Assembly (NCBI RefSeq): GCF_002078875.1
Contig: NC_034419.1
Coordinates: forward strand, 18,353,516 to 18,417,515
Direction: 5' to 3'
Length of the DNA stretch: 64,000 nt
Origin: Numida meleagris
Lineage: Eukaryota; Chordata; Aves; Galliformes; Numididae
The notes beneath the pieces were generated by a model that saw only the letters and a list, made by a program, of their open reading frames with translations, was not told the origin of the DNA and searched no databases. Of this stretch, positions 51,135 through 62,400 are shown piece by piece. Each line of letters starts with the position of its first letter. Positions within the stretch are counted from its first letter, which is position 1. A program made the position numbers and the translations under genes.

Positions 51135-51253
51135 CACAGAATGGCTTGGGCTGGAAGGGACCTTCAAGGTCATTGAGTTCCAAGCCCTGCCGCAGGCTGG
51201 GTGGCCCCAGCAGATCAGGCTGCCTTGGGCACCTCCAGGGATGGGCACCCACA
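51135..51253 (-). mobile_element. CR1 LINE 3' end, about 120 bp
   Basis: Begins CACAGAATGGCTTGGGCTGG, then AAGGGACCTTCAAGGTCATT, GAGTTCCAAGCCCTGCC and CACCTCCAGGGATGGGCACC, the complement of a CR1 3' end. Minus strand and 5'-truncated. The three open frames across it (50943-51279) are produced by the repeat and are not genes. Confidence 0.93.
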
Positions 51254-54060
51254 CTACTCTGGATGTAGGCACAGGTTGACAGTGTGCAGCATGCAGAAAG
51301 GGGACAGCAGCATGAGGCCTACTGCAGACGGACAATGAATCTCTGCTGCATGTGACCTAGGGCCTCCAGTTACAAGGAAGTAGGAGAAAATGCATCTCAC
51401 GTTGCAGGTTGCCTTGCCAAAGCATCTCAGTAAGTACCTGGGGGGTGATCACGTGCAATGTACCTGTAGGTTCAATGAGAAATTTGCCATTATTAAGCAG
51501 AATTACTATTTATAGAGCAATTGGCATCAACTTCTTCGCAAGGAATTGGAAAGAGCTGAACGAGGAGGATCTCAAACAAATTCCCATTTTCTCTGCAATT
51601 ACGTGCCATTAAAATAAACCTCATTTTCTAGGCTTTTAACCAGCAGACTTCCAAAACACGCAGTGAAAATAAAATCCTGATACAGCCACCCTGGCAGCGA
51701 CAGAGATGTACAGAACATCAAAAGGAGACAGCAACCCATCCAAAACAGAGCACTACTGCAACGTTTGTGACTGGAGAAGATCCCAAGAGGAACTCAGCAG
51801 GATGTGAGTGTACCACTGCTGATGGAGAGCTGGCACCTGCACAGCACAGCCGCTCGGTGAACTATTAGCTGTGTTGCTAGGATTTTTGCATGTTAAAACA
51901 TGGTGATGTAGCACTGTACCTGTTCTGTGAGGGGGCTCATGATGCTGCATACAGCTCGGGAGCTCCAGGCGGAACCACGAGCTGCCTGAGCTGCACAATA
52001 CGGGCAATGCATCGGCACATCATCAAGGTCAAGCCTCTCAAATTCCCAAATCAGCCCCAAATGTCTTTTACCTCAAGCCAAAAATAACAGATTTATCAAA
52101 TACAGGACTGGGATTGGAGCGTGCAGCTCTCTCTACAGACAGACCCTGCTGCGGCTCTGCAGCACAACGCTGTGCTTTGTCACAAGCCTTAGAAGCTACA
52201 AAGCACACGTGTGCATTTAAAGTGAACACGCCACATCAGCTCCAAGGCGCTGCAAGAGAGCTGCTTGTTTTCTTTCCCAAGTGGTACAGAACACAGGAGA
52301 AAGATGCTCCTGAACGCACACTTTAAATAATTATTTTTAGTTTGTGAAAAATAGGATCAGGATTAATGATTTAACCCAGCATGAAAACAGACCATCTCTG
52401 GAACAAATATGGAGCCAAGGCACTTGACAGAAATTAATATACCAGCTGGAAACTGGAGTATGCAGCACCGGAAAAATCCTGACATTTATTTACCACAGGT
52501 CCAATGGAAAACAACAGAATTATCTTCCAGTGATCCATAAAGCAAGGAATATATCAACTGACATACAGCTGATACTACAGCATGGATTACGGTGCTGCTA
52601 AACGCACCAAATAAAGCCATAAAACTGCAGAAAGCAGCAGCATTTCTTTGTTTCAGCCTGTTATCCTCTGTATTTTCAATATAATTAAATACACGAACCC
52701 AGAGTCAAATCGGTGACACTGCTGATTTGACTGTGATATAATAACTGTCATTTCTTTAGTTAACTATGCCTATTTCCTACAGAACTCCAAACGTCCATAA
52801 TGCATTGGTTACTCTCAAGAGCAGTAGAGCACCAGGACTCAGTTGGACAGGACTTTGCTCTGCTGCTCAGCGTGGTGCAAACCCTCACATGGCAACGCCA
52901 GCAAGGGAGCAGCACCTCAGTGACAAACACAGCCTTGCACTTCTCTGCTGCTCTTTGGCTTTTCAAAGGCTCAAGGACTCAAACCTCTTTTGTTCCTCAA
53001 AACCATTCTGTATTTGCACGTTTAACATTCCCAGCTCCTCCGACCGAAGCAGAACGCACCATACATCAGAACTGCAGGTGTTTGGTTTTGTTTTTTTTTA
53101 AAGGCTACTGCATTTTTAATCAGATGAAAGGTAAATAGTGAATACTAGAAAGAAAAACCAACCCAAAACCTAAGTAACAGAAAGCACAGAAAGGATGACA
53201 TAACCCAAGACAAGTAAATTGTTTGCCTTCTTCAACGCAATCTTATGCTCCCTGTTAAGGCATTGCTTTTAGGTTAGAAACAGGAGGCAAGGGGTGTGCA
53301 ACTCCATAGCAGCAAGTGGGAGAGAAGTCTGCATCCAGAATAAGCACGAGAAAGGTTGATGCTAAATAACTCCTCAACACTATACAAGTCATCAGCAAAC
53401 AGAGTATGAATGAGGACTCCTCATAAAGGCAGTCTTCAGACAGTTTGATCTTGAGCCTTTCCCTTAAAAAACATAAAGCAAATACAAAGCTCAGATATAA
53501 AAAGTAGCAATGAATAATAGACTCGATTGAGCAGGAAGGTGAAAGAGAAGCAACAACAAACTCAGCACCACGCTAACAAGGCATTAGAAGGCCTGAACGC
53601 TCCTTGCAGGGGCCCCAGCAAAGCAGAGCCTGAGGAACTTCACTGCCTGTGATGGAGGGCAGCATGCCAGGCAGGGGCTGTGCCAAGCTGGGTGCCCTAT
53701 GGCTGACCTCCTGTCCATACCCAATGTGTGACTGTGTGGGTACAAGTGTTAGCTCCCATACAGCAATGGCAACGAAGCACCCAGCACCACGGGAAGCTGC
53801 CACAGGTGTTCTCTCACTCACCTGCAGTGCAGGACAGCCAGCCCAGGACAGCCAGCCCAGAGTGCTGGGGGAGAGGGGAGGGCCCCAGCGCTGCAGTGGG
53901 ACAGGGTGTTATGGAGATGGAGCACAAACCAACTTGAATTTCATTGCCTCGTGGGGCTTAGTTTAAGGCCTAACGTTATCTTAATGCGTTTCCTGGCTCC
54001 CATAATTAAATTCACTAATCCTCAGCCTTAAGGTATCAGCAAATTAAGCTAATTTAAAGT
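51254..54060. other. Non-coding stretch, no gene seen
   Basis: Open frames at or below 112 codons, not recognised. A 14-bp unit (AGGACAGCCAGCCC) is duplicated in tandem at 53831-53858. Confidence 0.5.
53831..53858 (+). repeat. Two-copy 14-bp tandem repeat
   Basis: AGGACAGCCAGCCC occurs twice without a gap and without mismatch. A simple local duplication. Confidence 0.95.
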
Positions 54061-54080
54061 TACTACCTGAGCTTATATCC
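53945..54080. promoter_or_regulatory. AT-rich unique block (possible conserved non-coding element)
   Basis: Repeat-free block with CCATAATTAAATTCACTAATCC and AAATTAAGCTAATTTAAAG. Several TAAT cores; lies immediately 5' of the pyrimidine tract at 54084. Candidate only. Confidence 0.22.
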
Positions 54081-54081
54081 C

Positions 54082-54216
54082 TCTTTTTTTTTTTTTTTTT
54101 TCTTTTTCCCCTTCAGCAAAGAAACAAAGTATTGAACCCTCCCTGTGACAAGTAGGTATTTTTGTCTTGCCTTTAATTGCTTGCTCATTCTCCACTGTTC
54201 TCATTCTGTATTTCAG
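54082..54216 (+). other. Two splice-acceptor-like pyrimidine tracts
   Basis: T18 at 54084-54101 continues CTTTTTCCCCTTCAG, ending at 54116, a near-ideal vertebrate 3' splice site. A second one, TTCTCATTCTGTATTTCAG, ends at 54216. No donor or open frame makes a convincing exon with either; a poly-T microsatellite would give the first one for free. If used, they would belong to a plus-strand transcript. Confidence 0.2.
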
Positions 54217-54950
54217 AGGTTAGGAAGGAGGTTTAACATGTTACCCTGTGGAGATTTCGATGTAGCTGGGTACCCAACAGAGCTACAGAACAGTGCCTCA
54301 CTGCAGCCTGGCCGCACAGCTGCCCACATCCCCACACTGGCACAATTACGCTGCACTCATGGACTCACATCTGCTTCACAGCCCTTACTGCCCCGCTGCA
54401 GGTGCTGGGATTGCTGAAGGTGATCCCTAAGAGCCCAGCATGTCAATCTTACCTCCTAGCACCGCGATCCAGACAGACATCACGAGCTAAGCAGGACCGG
54501 GTGCATCAATCTGCACACCACAGACAAGCACAATTACCAGATAAAAATCTCACAGAAACATGACTAGCTGGAAAAATAAGCGTATCCCGTTATCTACAAT
54601 GAAATCGCCTAAGTTTCTCCATGACTGCAAAATAACTCACCCAGGTGATGGCAGGGCAGCCAACATGTTGCAGGCACAGGGCAGCTCGAGGCACATGAGT
54701 GGGTATTGCTGCTCGGGTACCATGCACAGGGGCCCCATGGGGAAGGTGCTGAATGCTCCGAGACCTCTTCTTCCTGGAGGCTAGAAAAAGGTTGTTAGGT
54801 GAGATCAGCAAGGCCCATCCTCGGTGTTAATGAAATACCTAGCCATCTGTTGGTCCTTGGAAGCAGTGAAATTGCTTCTGATAAATTCTTTGCAATACTA
54901 GGCAAAGCATTGATAGGAATATCAACAATCATATATAAGAAAAAGTTAAC
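54217..54950. other. Non-coding stretch, no gene seen
   Basis: Short open frames only. Nothing recognised. Confidence 0.5.
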
Positions 54951-54959
54951 TCACCCAAC

Positions 54960-55190
54960 TGGTCTCTAGTAACAGAACACTCCTCCTCAGGAGGCAGCCT
55001 TCATCCAGGAGACACTCTTCTCCTGGAGGCCAGCCCTCATCTGTGCCCAGGGAGCTCATTAAGGGTGCACTCCTCCCGATCAGGTGGGAAGCACAGATGA
55101 ATTGCTTGCACCTGTGCTTCCTGGGCCAGCCACCCCCTGCACCAGGTGATCAATCATCAGTTCAGGCTGTGACAGAACATTTCCCTCACA
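54960..55190. repeat. Dyad-rich segment with a 35-bp imperfect tandem duplication
   Basis: An ACACTC(C/T)TC...GGAGGC.AGCC.TCATC unit starting at 54977 recurs at 55012 (period 35 bp, several mismatches). Perfect dyads lie at 55004-55027 (TCCAGGAGA / TCTCCTGGA, 6-nt loop) and 55087-55121 (GGAAGCACAG / CTGTGCTTCC, 15-nt loop). The clustering in about 150 bp suggests an old non-autonomous repeat or a foldback element, but I cannot name a family and find no terminal repeats or target duplication. Confidence 0.55.
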
Positions 55191-56020
55191 CCATCTAACC
55201 CGGCCCAAACTAAAAATGTAATGCTTTTCTGAAGCTGCGCTTCCATCAATTTTCATATCTCAGGGTTTATGGTAAAGCTTTTCATTAATGCATCACTTCC
55301 AAAGTGGAATTCTTCTCAAAACACTTGCAAGATGCAGCACAATTACAGCTATCCGTGTCCTATTCTCTTCCAGATGCTCCTCAACCGATGTCAATCCGAG
55401 CAATATGATACAGGCAAAAGGAATAAACCCAGACTTTTCTCCCCCCACCTGCTGGCAGCTCACCACCAGGAGCACGGCTACGCTGATGTGCTGCTCCTGA
55501 ATGCCCTTCTGCAACCGACCGTCAATGAGGAGAAAGTAAATCCCACCCACGTATTTCCTTCTTGAAGTTTGGAATTATTCCCTCCCAGTGAAACAAGATG
55601 TCCTACTGCACAGAAGAACCACATTTCACCTTTTAAAAAACTCATTTACACCATTTCTTCTTGCTAGAACAGTTCTGGTGCCACAGCACAAGTTATCCAC
55701 AATTTCTGTTTGTGCCAAATCCATAGCGACTCTCTCTGTCCAGATGAAGCCAGAATGATGGATTACAAAATCCATACACAAATAGTAGTGCATATATATT
55801 AAAATCAGCCCTTCAGTGAGCGCTGTCTTAATTCCCATCTTATCTTCATACAACAAAAGGTGCAAAGGCAGCTCTGCCACTGCCAGGAGCGGACCACACT
55901 GGGCAGGTGCAGGCAGTGATCCATCCACCCATTGCTCTAGAGGAGAACACTGCTCACTGCACTTCAGCTCGGCCCACCTTACATTAATTACACTTTCAAA
56001 CGGTAGTTAGGATAAGAAAT
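55191..56020. other. Non-coding stretch, no gene seen
   Basis: Three overlapping short frames around 55269-55565 shadow one another on both strands. Nothing recognised. Confidence 0.5.
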
Positions 56021-56029
56021 TACAGAAAA

Positions 56030-56440
56030 ATGATCATTGCTTTATTGTTTATTCCCTAATTGCACGTGTAATGAGGGAAATTTAAAGTAGCGTACCTTAG
56101 AACTTGCATTTTAATGATGCTTTTACTCTGGTCTGAGTGCTAATGTCCTCATTTTTATTACTGATTGCTGCTTTTTAGGGGCTGCTCAAAAACCGCTCTT
56201 GTTAAGAAATTCCTATAAGGCATTGCAGTTATATATTGCTCGTATTAAAGTTTCGGTTAAAGAAGCCAACGATTTCATTTATGAAGAACACATTGTGTAT
56301 CTTGATTTCCTTGTTACAGCCTCTTATTAATGTATGAGGCTCAAAGTCTCAGCAAAAACCTTTTAAATAAATGCTATTTAGTATTGAAGTGTTTTCCACT
56401 GACGTGAAAAGTGGTAAATCAACATAAATTCAGCCCTGTT
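56030..56440. promoter_or_regulatory. Long AT-rich unique block, possible conserved non-coding element
   Basis: About 400 bp without repeats and almost without CpG, holding TTTATTGTTTATTC (forkhead-like), CACGTGTAATG (an E-box), CATTTTAATGATGC, TTATTACTGATTGC and CTATTTAGTATTG. Its length and even texture make it the best of the enhancer-like candidates here. Needs comparative data; composition alone is weak evidence. Confidence 0.28.
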
Positions 56441-59400
56441 TTGCTGTTTTCCTACCTCGATACGCATTTGTCATATTTCAACACATGCAAGGCCAAGAGC
56501 ACTTTCTCCCTAGCAGTAAGTATGAAGAGCTGAATTCAATATTATTGCAAAACCCGGTTTTCAATTTCAGGTTCGTTTGAACTCATATGGTGGCTCCCAA
56601 CAGCTGCCAACAAGAAGCAGGATCCCCAGTCCAGCCCAGTTCTGCGTGCAGGGACCCACTGGCCCCAGCACGGCTCAGAATGAACGAGGGGCTCTGGAGG
56701 ATCAGCAACTGGATTTTGTATTCTGCTGCGAGAGATATGTGAAGAAACCTCACTTCAAGATAAAATTACTACCGTAATGAGTGACAGTGGCACAATTCGT
56801 GATCGCTCGCCTGACCTTGAAATAATCAGCGCATCAACAGACACCGCACTTCTGTGTCTTCTGGGGTTTTAATTCTGGAAATGAAAGTTTCTGCTGTTTG
56901 AAATTAAGTCTGGCACAAAGCAGAGCCGTTACCAGAGCTACAGACTGAGACAAGTTCCAGCTCAGAATAACAGTGTTGCTTTATATGTTTACTGCTATGT
57001 ATCCAGTAGAGATAGTTAACGAGATTCGCTTTAGAATCTCTGCTGTGAGAGCAAATCGTGAGAGCCACAAGAAAATTCTGCTAGGGCTATTCTCATCTCC
57101 TCTCAGCCTCGGCAGTGAGCACTGCACAGCGCGAGGCCACGCGGCCTGGCCAATCTGCTCCTTTCCAAGCAGGCCGCGTCCCTCTGTCTTTCCGCAGGGC
57201 CGGGGGCACCCAGAAGCAGACAGGAGGGTCGGGGCACACAGTGGGTCCTCACCCGTCCTGACGCCCTTCCTTGAGACAAGAGAAGCAAAGAGATGTTCTC
57301 AAGCTGGCAAGGTACAGCCTACGGAACATCAGCACGACCTCATGTTCTTGTGAGTAACTTCCTTTGGCGGAAACCATTAAAGCATTGGAACGTTTTCTTT
57401 AAGCGTCCTTTTTTATTGCACCGTTTGTATATAAAAGCGTAACCTAGAAAAATCTGCAGAAACGACTCCTGTGAGACATTCTCTAAAGCTCCAGAATGCT
57501 TATGAACAGGCAAAGACTGCAAAAACAGCACGGAACCGTTCACTGCAGCGGGACACCGTCCTCAAAACAGAACGCTGCCCTGCTCCCGCAGGCCCCTCAG
57601 GACGCTGCACTGACACAGGCAGGTGTGCATCGCCCAGGGACCCCAGCACACTCTGCACCGCTCAGCCTACGGTACTGCAACACGGGATGCTCAGATGCTG
57701 CAAGGAAATAAATAGCTGAAAGGCTTCCCAAGATGAGTCAGCAAAGCCAGCATTTTGCTCTTGACTCCTTCTGCCAGCACAATAGGAGGCAGTGGTAGCG
57801 AGAGGATTCAACAGATCAAGGCACTTGGTTTTTCTACAAGCTTGTAACAAATGCCTCCTTTCAACTGCATCCCAACCCATCCCCAGCCACCCCACAGAGC
57901 CGTGGCTGCCCCACAGAGCCACGCAGAGGGCCCCTCTGACCAGCTCCACAGCTCCAAGGCACAAAGATGGAAGCAGCACACAGCCACCCCCATCTGTGGG
58001 CTCCTCATTTGCCTGCCTCAACACAAGGCCTCCGCAGGAGACAGCTAATGACTTTTTCCACCTTAAAATAAGCTGACCCATGCTGTGCTAGGTCAACCTC
58101 ACTCAGCTTTGTGTGGGAAGGCTCAAGTCAGGTAAAAGATAAGCCTCTTATGGCACAAAAGAAAAAAAAATATTTTAAAACTAAAATTAGTCATACGGTT
58201 TCATGTCAACTCGCCAACGTGTACCACCAGCTTCTCTCATTTTTTATTTCTTTCCTGCTCAGATCGAATTGCCAGTGTGTTACCCCAAAGTGGCAATATT
58301 CAGGTTTAGCCTTAGGCAAGCAAGGGAGACGATTTTAAGATGGAACTAGAATACAAAATGCGACAGCTTTCTTCATTCCAATTATACGCAGCATATGTCA
58401 CTCGGGACCACCTCCTTTGTTTTTCAGTTGTTGAAGTCTCCACCATTTGACACCAACTTTTCTCACTTCCAGATTTAATTATCAGCACATACCCAGCCAC
58501 ACTGCTTAAGAGCAGCTGCCCATTAGGTCAGGAAACACTGCAGGATTAACTACTGATTGTTCTCCCGCATGAGAAAGTGGTCTGAGCACCGACAAATATT
58601 TCCACTGGCCGATTATTATGAATCATTCCTCACAGCAGCTATTTACTGGCAGGCTCAGACTATCAGAAACCCGAGGGCACATCAGTTCTATCTGTGCCAG
58701 CACACTCTGAGGGGAAGCCCCTCGCCTGGTTTGTTTTCCCTGCCCACCGTGGGCCTCATGCAGAGAGGGGCAGCGGAGCAGCTCAGCAGAACGAATGGTG
58801 GTGAGAGGACTTCTAGAGGAGAACAGGGACCTCACAGAGGGACTTCTTGCTCCTGTGAGGAAGTCCCGCAATAAAGAAAAACGGCTTCAGTTTTTGTTAC
58901 AACGCGGCAGCTGTTAGCGCTCTATTTCAATTCCCGCAGAGCTTTCCCTCTTAATGGTCCATAATCCCTGCAGCGGCTCAGGCTTGCAGCTTCTTCTTAC
59001 CATCTGCAGTAGCACGTCCCACCACACGCAGAACGGGCGAGCTGCGCGTCTCACACCTTCCCGTGTACGACTTGCATCAGCTGCAGCACACATTCCCACA
59101 GCTGAAGACAAAGGTGCTCTCCTGAACCAGAGATGCACACCCACTCACAGGAACGCAGTTCTGCTGCCAGCAAGGCCGTGGCTTGCTGCTTTAGAAGGCG
59201 CTTCCCCCATGAGAGCCAAATGAGGCTTTTTATTCCAAGTGGAAACCTCATAATAATTTTTCACACCTGAACACAGTCAGCTCCAACAGTCCCATTTCCA
59301 GCGGCAGACGGCTGCAGAAGATGGCAACAGCGCTGATTTTGCAGTGGTTACACAGCCCAATCATTAGCACCTGTAAACCAGTGTAACGAGCTGTAACTGG

Positions 59401-62400
59401 GCTTTCTCTGCTGCTCTGCGCTGCTTTGCACACTTCATTACCTGGCTCTGCTACTCTTGCATCCTGTCAGTATCGTACTGCAGCAGTTAAATAAAAATAT
59501 CCATTTCTGCACAACATTTTGGAGAGATTGGAAGCTAAGCTGAACATGCAGACAGCAGCCATACCCAGGAGCAAGCCTCTAACTTTGTGGTCCTTCTGAC
59601 AGAAATGCAAGTATCTGCAGTGCTTTGGCTGCTTCTGCTGTTCTTGCTGCTCGTGTAAGAAAGCTTCCCTGGAGATGCCCCTGCAGGCAGGGGACACCAT
59701 GCACAGCATTCAGTGTTTTAAATCCACAACCCAATAATTCCGCTATGTAGCCGTGACTTTTGTATGAAACGCTGCACACTTGTTTGTGGAGAACCTCCTC
59801 CACACAGGTTTTCTATGGAGCTGTAACACACGTACGATCACACTATCACCTCACTATTCACTCCTTTTCCTGACCTCCTTCAAAGGCACTGACCCACACT
59901 GGACCAAAACTGAATCAGCTGGACCACTGGAAGCCTCCCTCAATTCCAACAAAACACAGAGGCTGATTTCAAAGATAGTCTGCATGTCATATGTCTAACA
60001 GTCCATATTTAAGTTCCTTTTCCAGCCAAGTTCTGCCATCTGCTGCTGTCACATTGATGACATGGATCCATTTTTGTTAAACCATCCTCTGCTGACCCCC
60101 GTTTGTGACAGCAGCGCAGGTGACCCCCACCAGCAGAACTGCCCCGAGCTGCCCTGCTGTGCACACCAAGGCACACACTGCACCTGGCTCCTCTTCTCCA
60201 ACCATGACTTGGATCGCTATTATTCTACTACATTGATTATCCATTAACTACAAAAGCAGGACGAGTGCCAGACTGTTGAAGACTCAGTTTTCAGAGTGCT
60301 TTATGTTACGACTGTCAATTCATCAGAACCTTTTTAGTGTATCTTGTGGTTCCACATTTAATCAGAACGTATTCTGACTGTTTCTAAATGTTCTTCACGT
60401 GTTCCTCTTTTGTGAAGAAGTTAACTTGGACGGTTCTCTCTCACTCACATTGTTAATTGTGCTAGCTTTTTTCCTTCCCAAGTTGCGTTGCCTGGAAGCA
60501 CCACACTCTCAGCCGTTCCTTTAAAACTCCTTTTCAACAGGCTTTTAAATAGACACGGTTTTGGAAGTTAAAAGCTTTCCTGTGTTGGATTGCTTGCTTC
60601 CACCAGGAGAGCTGATCTGAATAACCCAGCGTCACGGCACCCACCTGGATCGCCATCCTCTGGGCAGGATTCAGCAAGACTTGCTCCAGCCTTTCAGGTT
60701 ATTTACTTTGCTCCAAAGAACAGAGGTTTACAAGATGGAAAATCTCCAGTTCCTTGCATCCAGCCCCACATCCAGCCAACGCAGACACAACTGCCGTCTA
60801 TTTTCTGCTCGTGGAGCTTTTCTAATCTCACTTAGCTTTTCATGGGCATTATCAGTGTATTGTGAGGGCAACTTCTGTCACAGTGACAAGATTATAATCT
60901 TTCCACGCACATTTGAATTTCATAGCTCCTTATGATACAATTTATTAATTTACCCTATCTGACTCTAAACTGTCTTGAATATATATAGCACGATTCCTCC
61001 ATAGCATGTCCAGCTCTACTGATCCTGTTTGATTTTCATCCTGGGGAAAAAACAACAACAAAGAAACTCCTCTCTAAATTACCTTCCCCTTTTCTTCAGA
61101 GCACAAGTAAAATACGATGCTTGCCTAAACCGGCAATCGCATGATATGTGATAATTTAATTCAGACTTAGCACGCTTGTAACACTTGAAACCCACAAAGC
61201 CACAGAGATCAGCGTAGACAGGTTTTGGTCTCTTAGGTTCTTTTACTGTACTCATCAAAGTAATACCTGTGCACCTAAGGCTGGATTTAAGGAGAATCAA
61301 TAAAAGGATTCAGTGAACAGAGAGGAAAAACCACGCCAAGAACCAGCATCCACGCAAGCAGCCCACGTGGCACCAGCGGTTGCTCACGCACTGGTACATA
61401 AAGCTACACAAAATGCCATCTGGATCCAGGCAGAAAAGATTACCATCAAAATGCACAGAGCTGCCTACCAGAGAGAGACAAACGGAACGCTGCTCGCCCT
61501 GAGATTTATCCCCAGTAAGAGCATCCTCAAGGCTTGGGAATTCAGGCCTGTGTCCCTTTCAGCTCAAGATGCCACAGCCTACTATGGGTGAAGAACAGGA
61601 AGCCTCGGAACACTTGGTTTCTGCAAACATTCCCGCTGTTTTCTCAAACAGGAGTGATGCCCTACGCCAAAGCCCTCGCTGTTCTTGCTTGCGCTGTAAT
61701 CCTTTATTGCATTTCACTCACACATTCACCTACCGAGCTTCCAGAGCGGGGTGTAACAAAGGAGCAGCTTCTGTCTCCCTGGTCTACAAGAAAACTCGTT
61801 CCTCCGTAGATGTTTTAAATAATCCCAGCTTCCACCGCCACACTGCTGATGCTCCCAATTCCACCACCACCCCAGGTAAGGTGACTGCCCCTGCTCCTTC
61901 CCAGCTTCCCCTAAGACCAGGGCACTGGTCATGCTCCACCTGGACACCGCCAGGTGCCTGTGAGGCAGGAGCGAGCCGCTTGGGCTGGCTACAAGAGCAT
62001 AGAAGAACCTCAGATAAAGCAGACAACAACATCAGGACCTCCTGCTGAAGGTGACAAGCTGCTCATACCTTCCCTGACACACCTCGAGGGGCACCAGGCC
62101 CAGCTCTGGTCAGAAGGCAGCAAACTGTGTTTGCAGGCAACTTCCAGCCAATTACAGACACAGGATTGAAAGCACACTCGAGCAACATCATTAACGCTAC
62201 AGGCAGAAACGCACCACTGTAATTCTTTACCTGCTTAGGGGCACATGGTTCTGTTTGGTGTAACACTCAGCCAGGCGCTGACATAAAATGCTTCTTCAGC
62301 TGAAGTTTCCTTCTATCCCCTGGGTCATTCTCTCCGAGTTAACAGCATCCCCTAAATCTGACTTAACTACGTTGCATAAATCTAACTATTCGGTGACAAA

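Noticed and set aside
50943..51335. Several overlapping open frames around 51.1 kb
   Set aside because: They cross the CR1 fragment at 51135-51253 and carry its wording.
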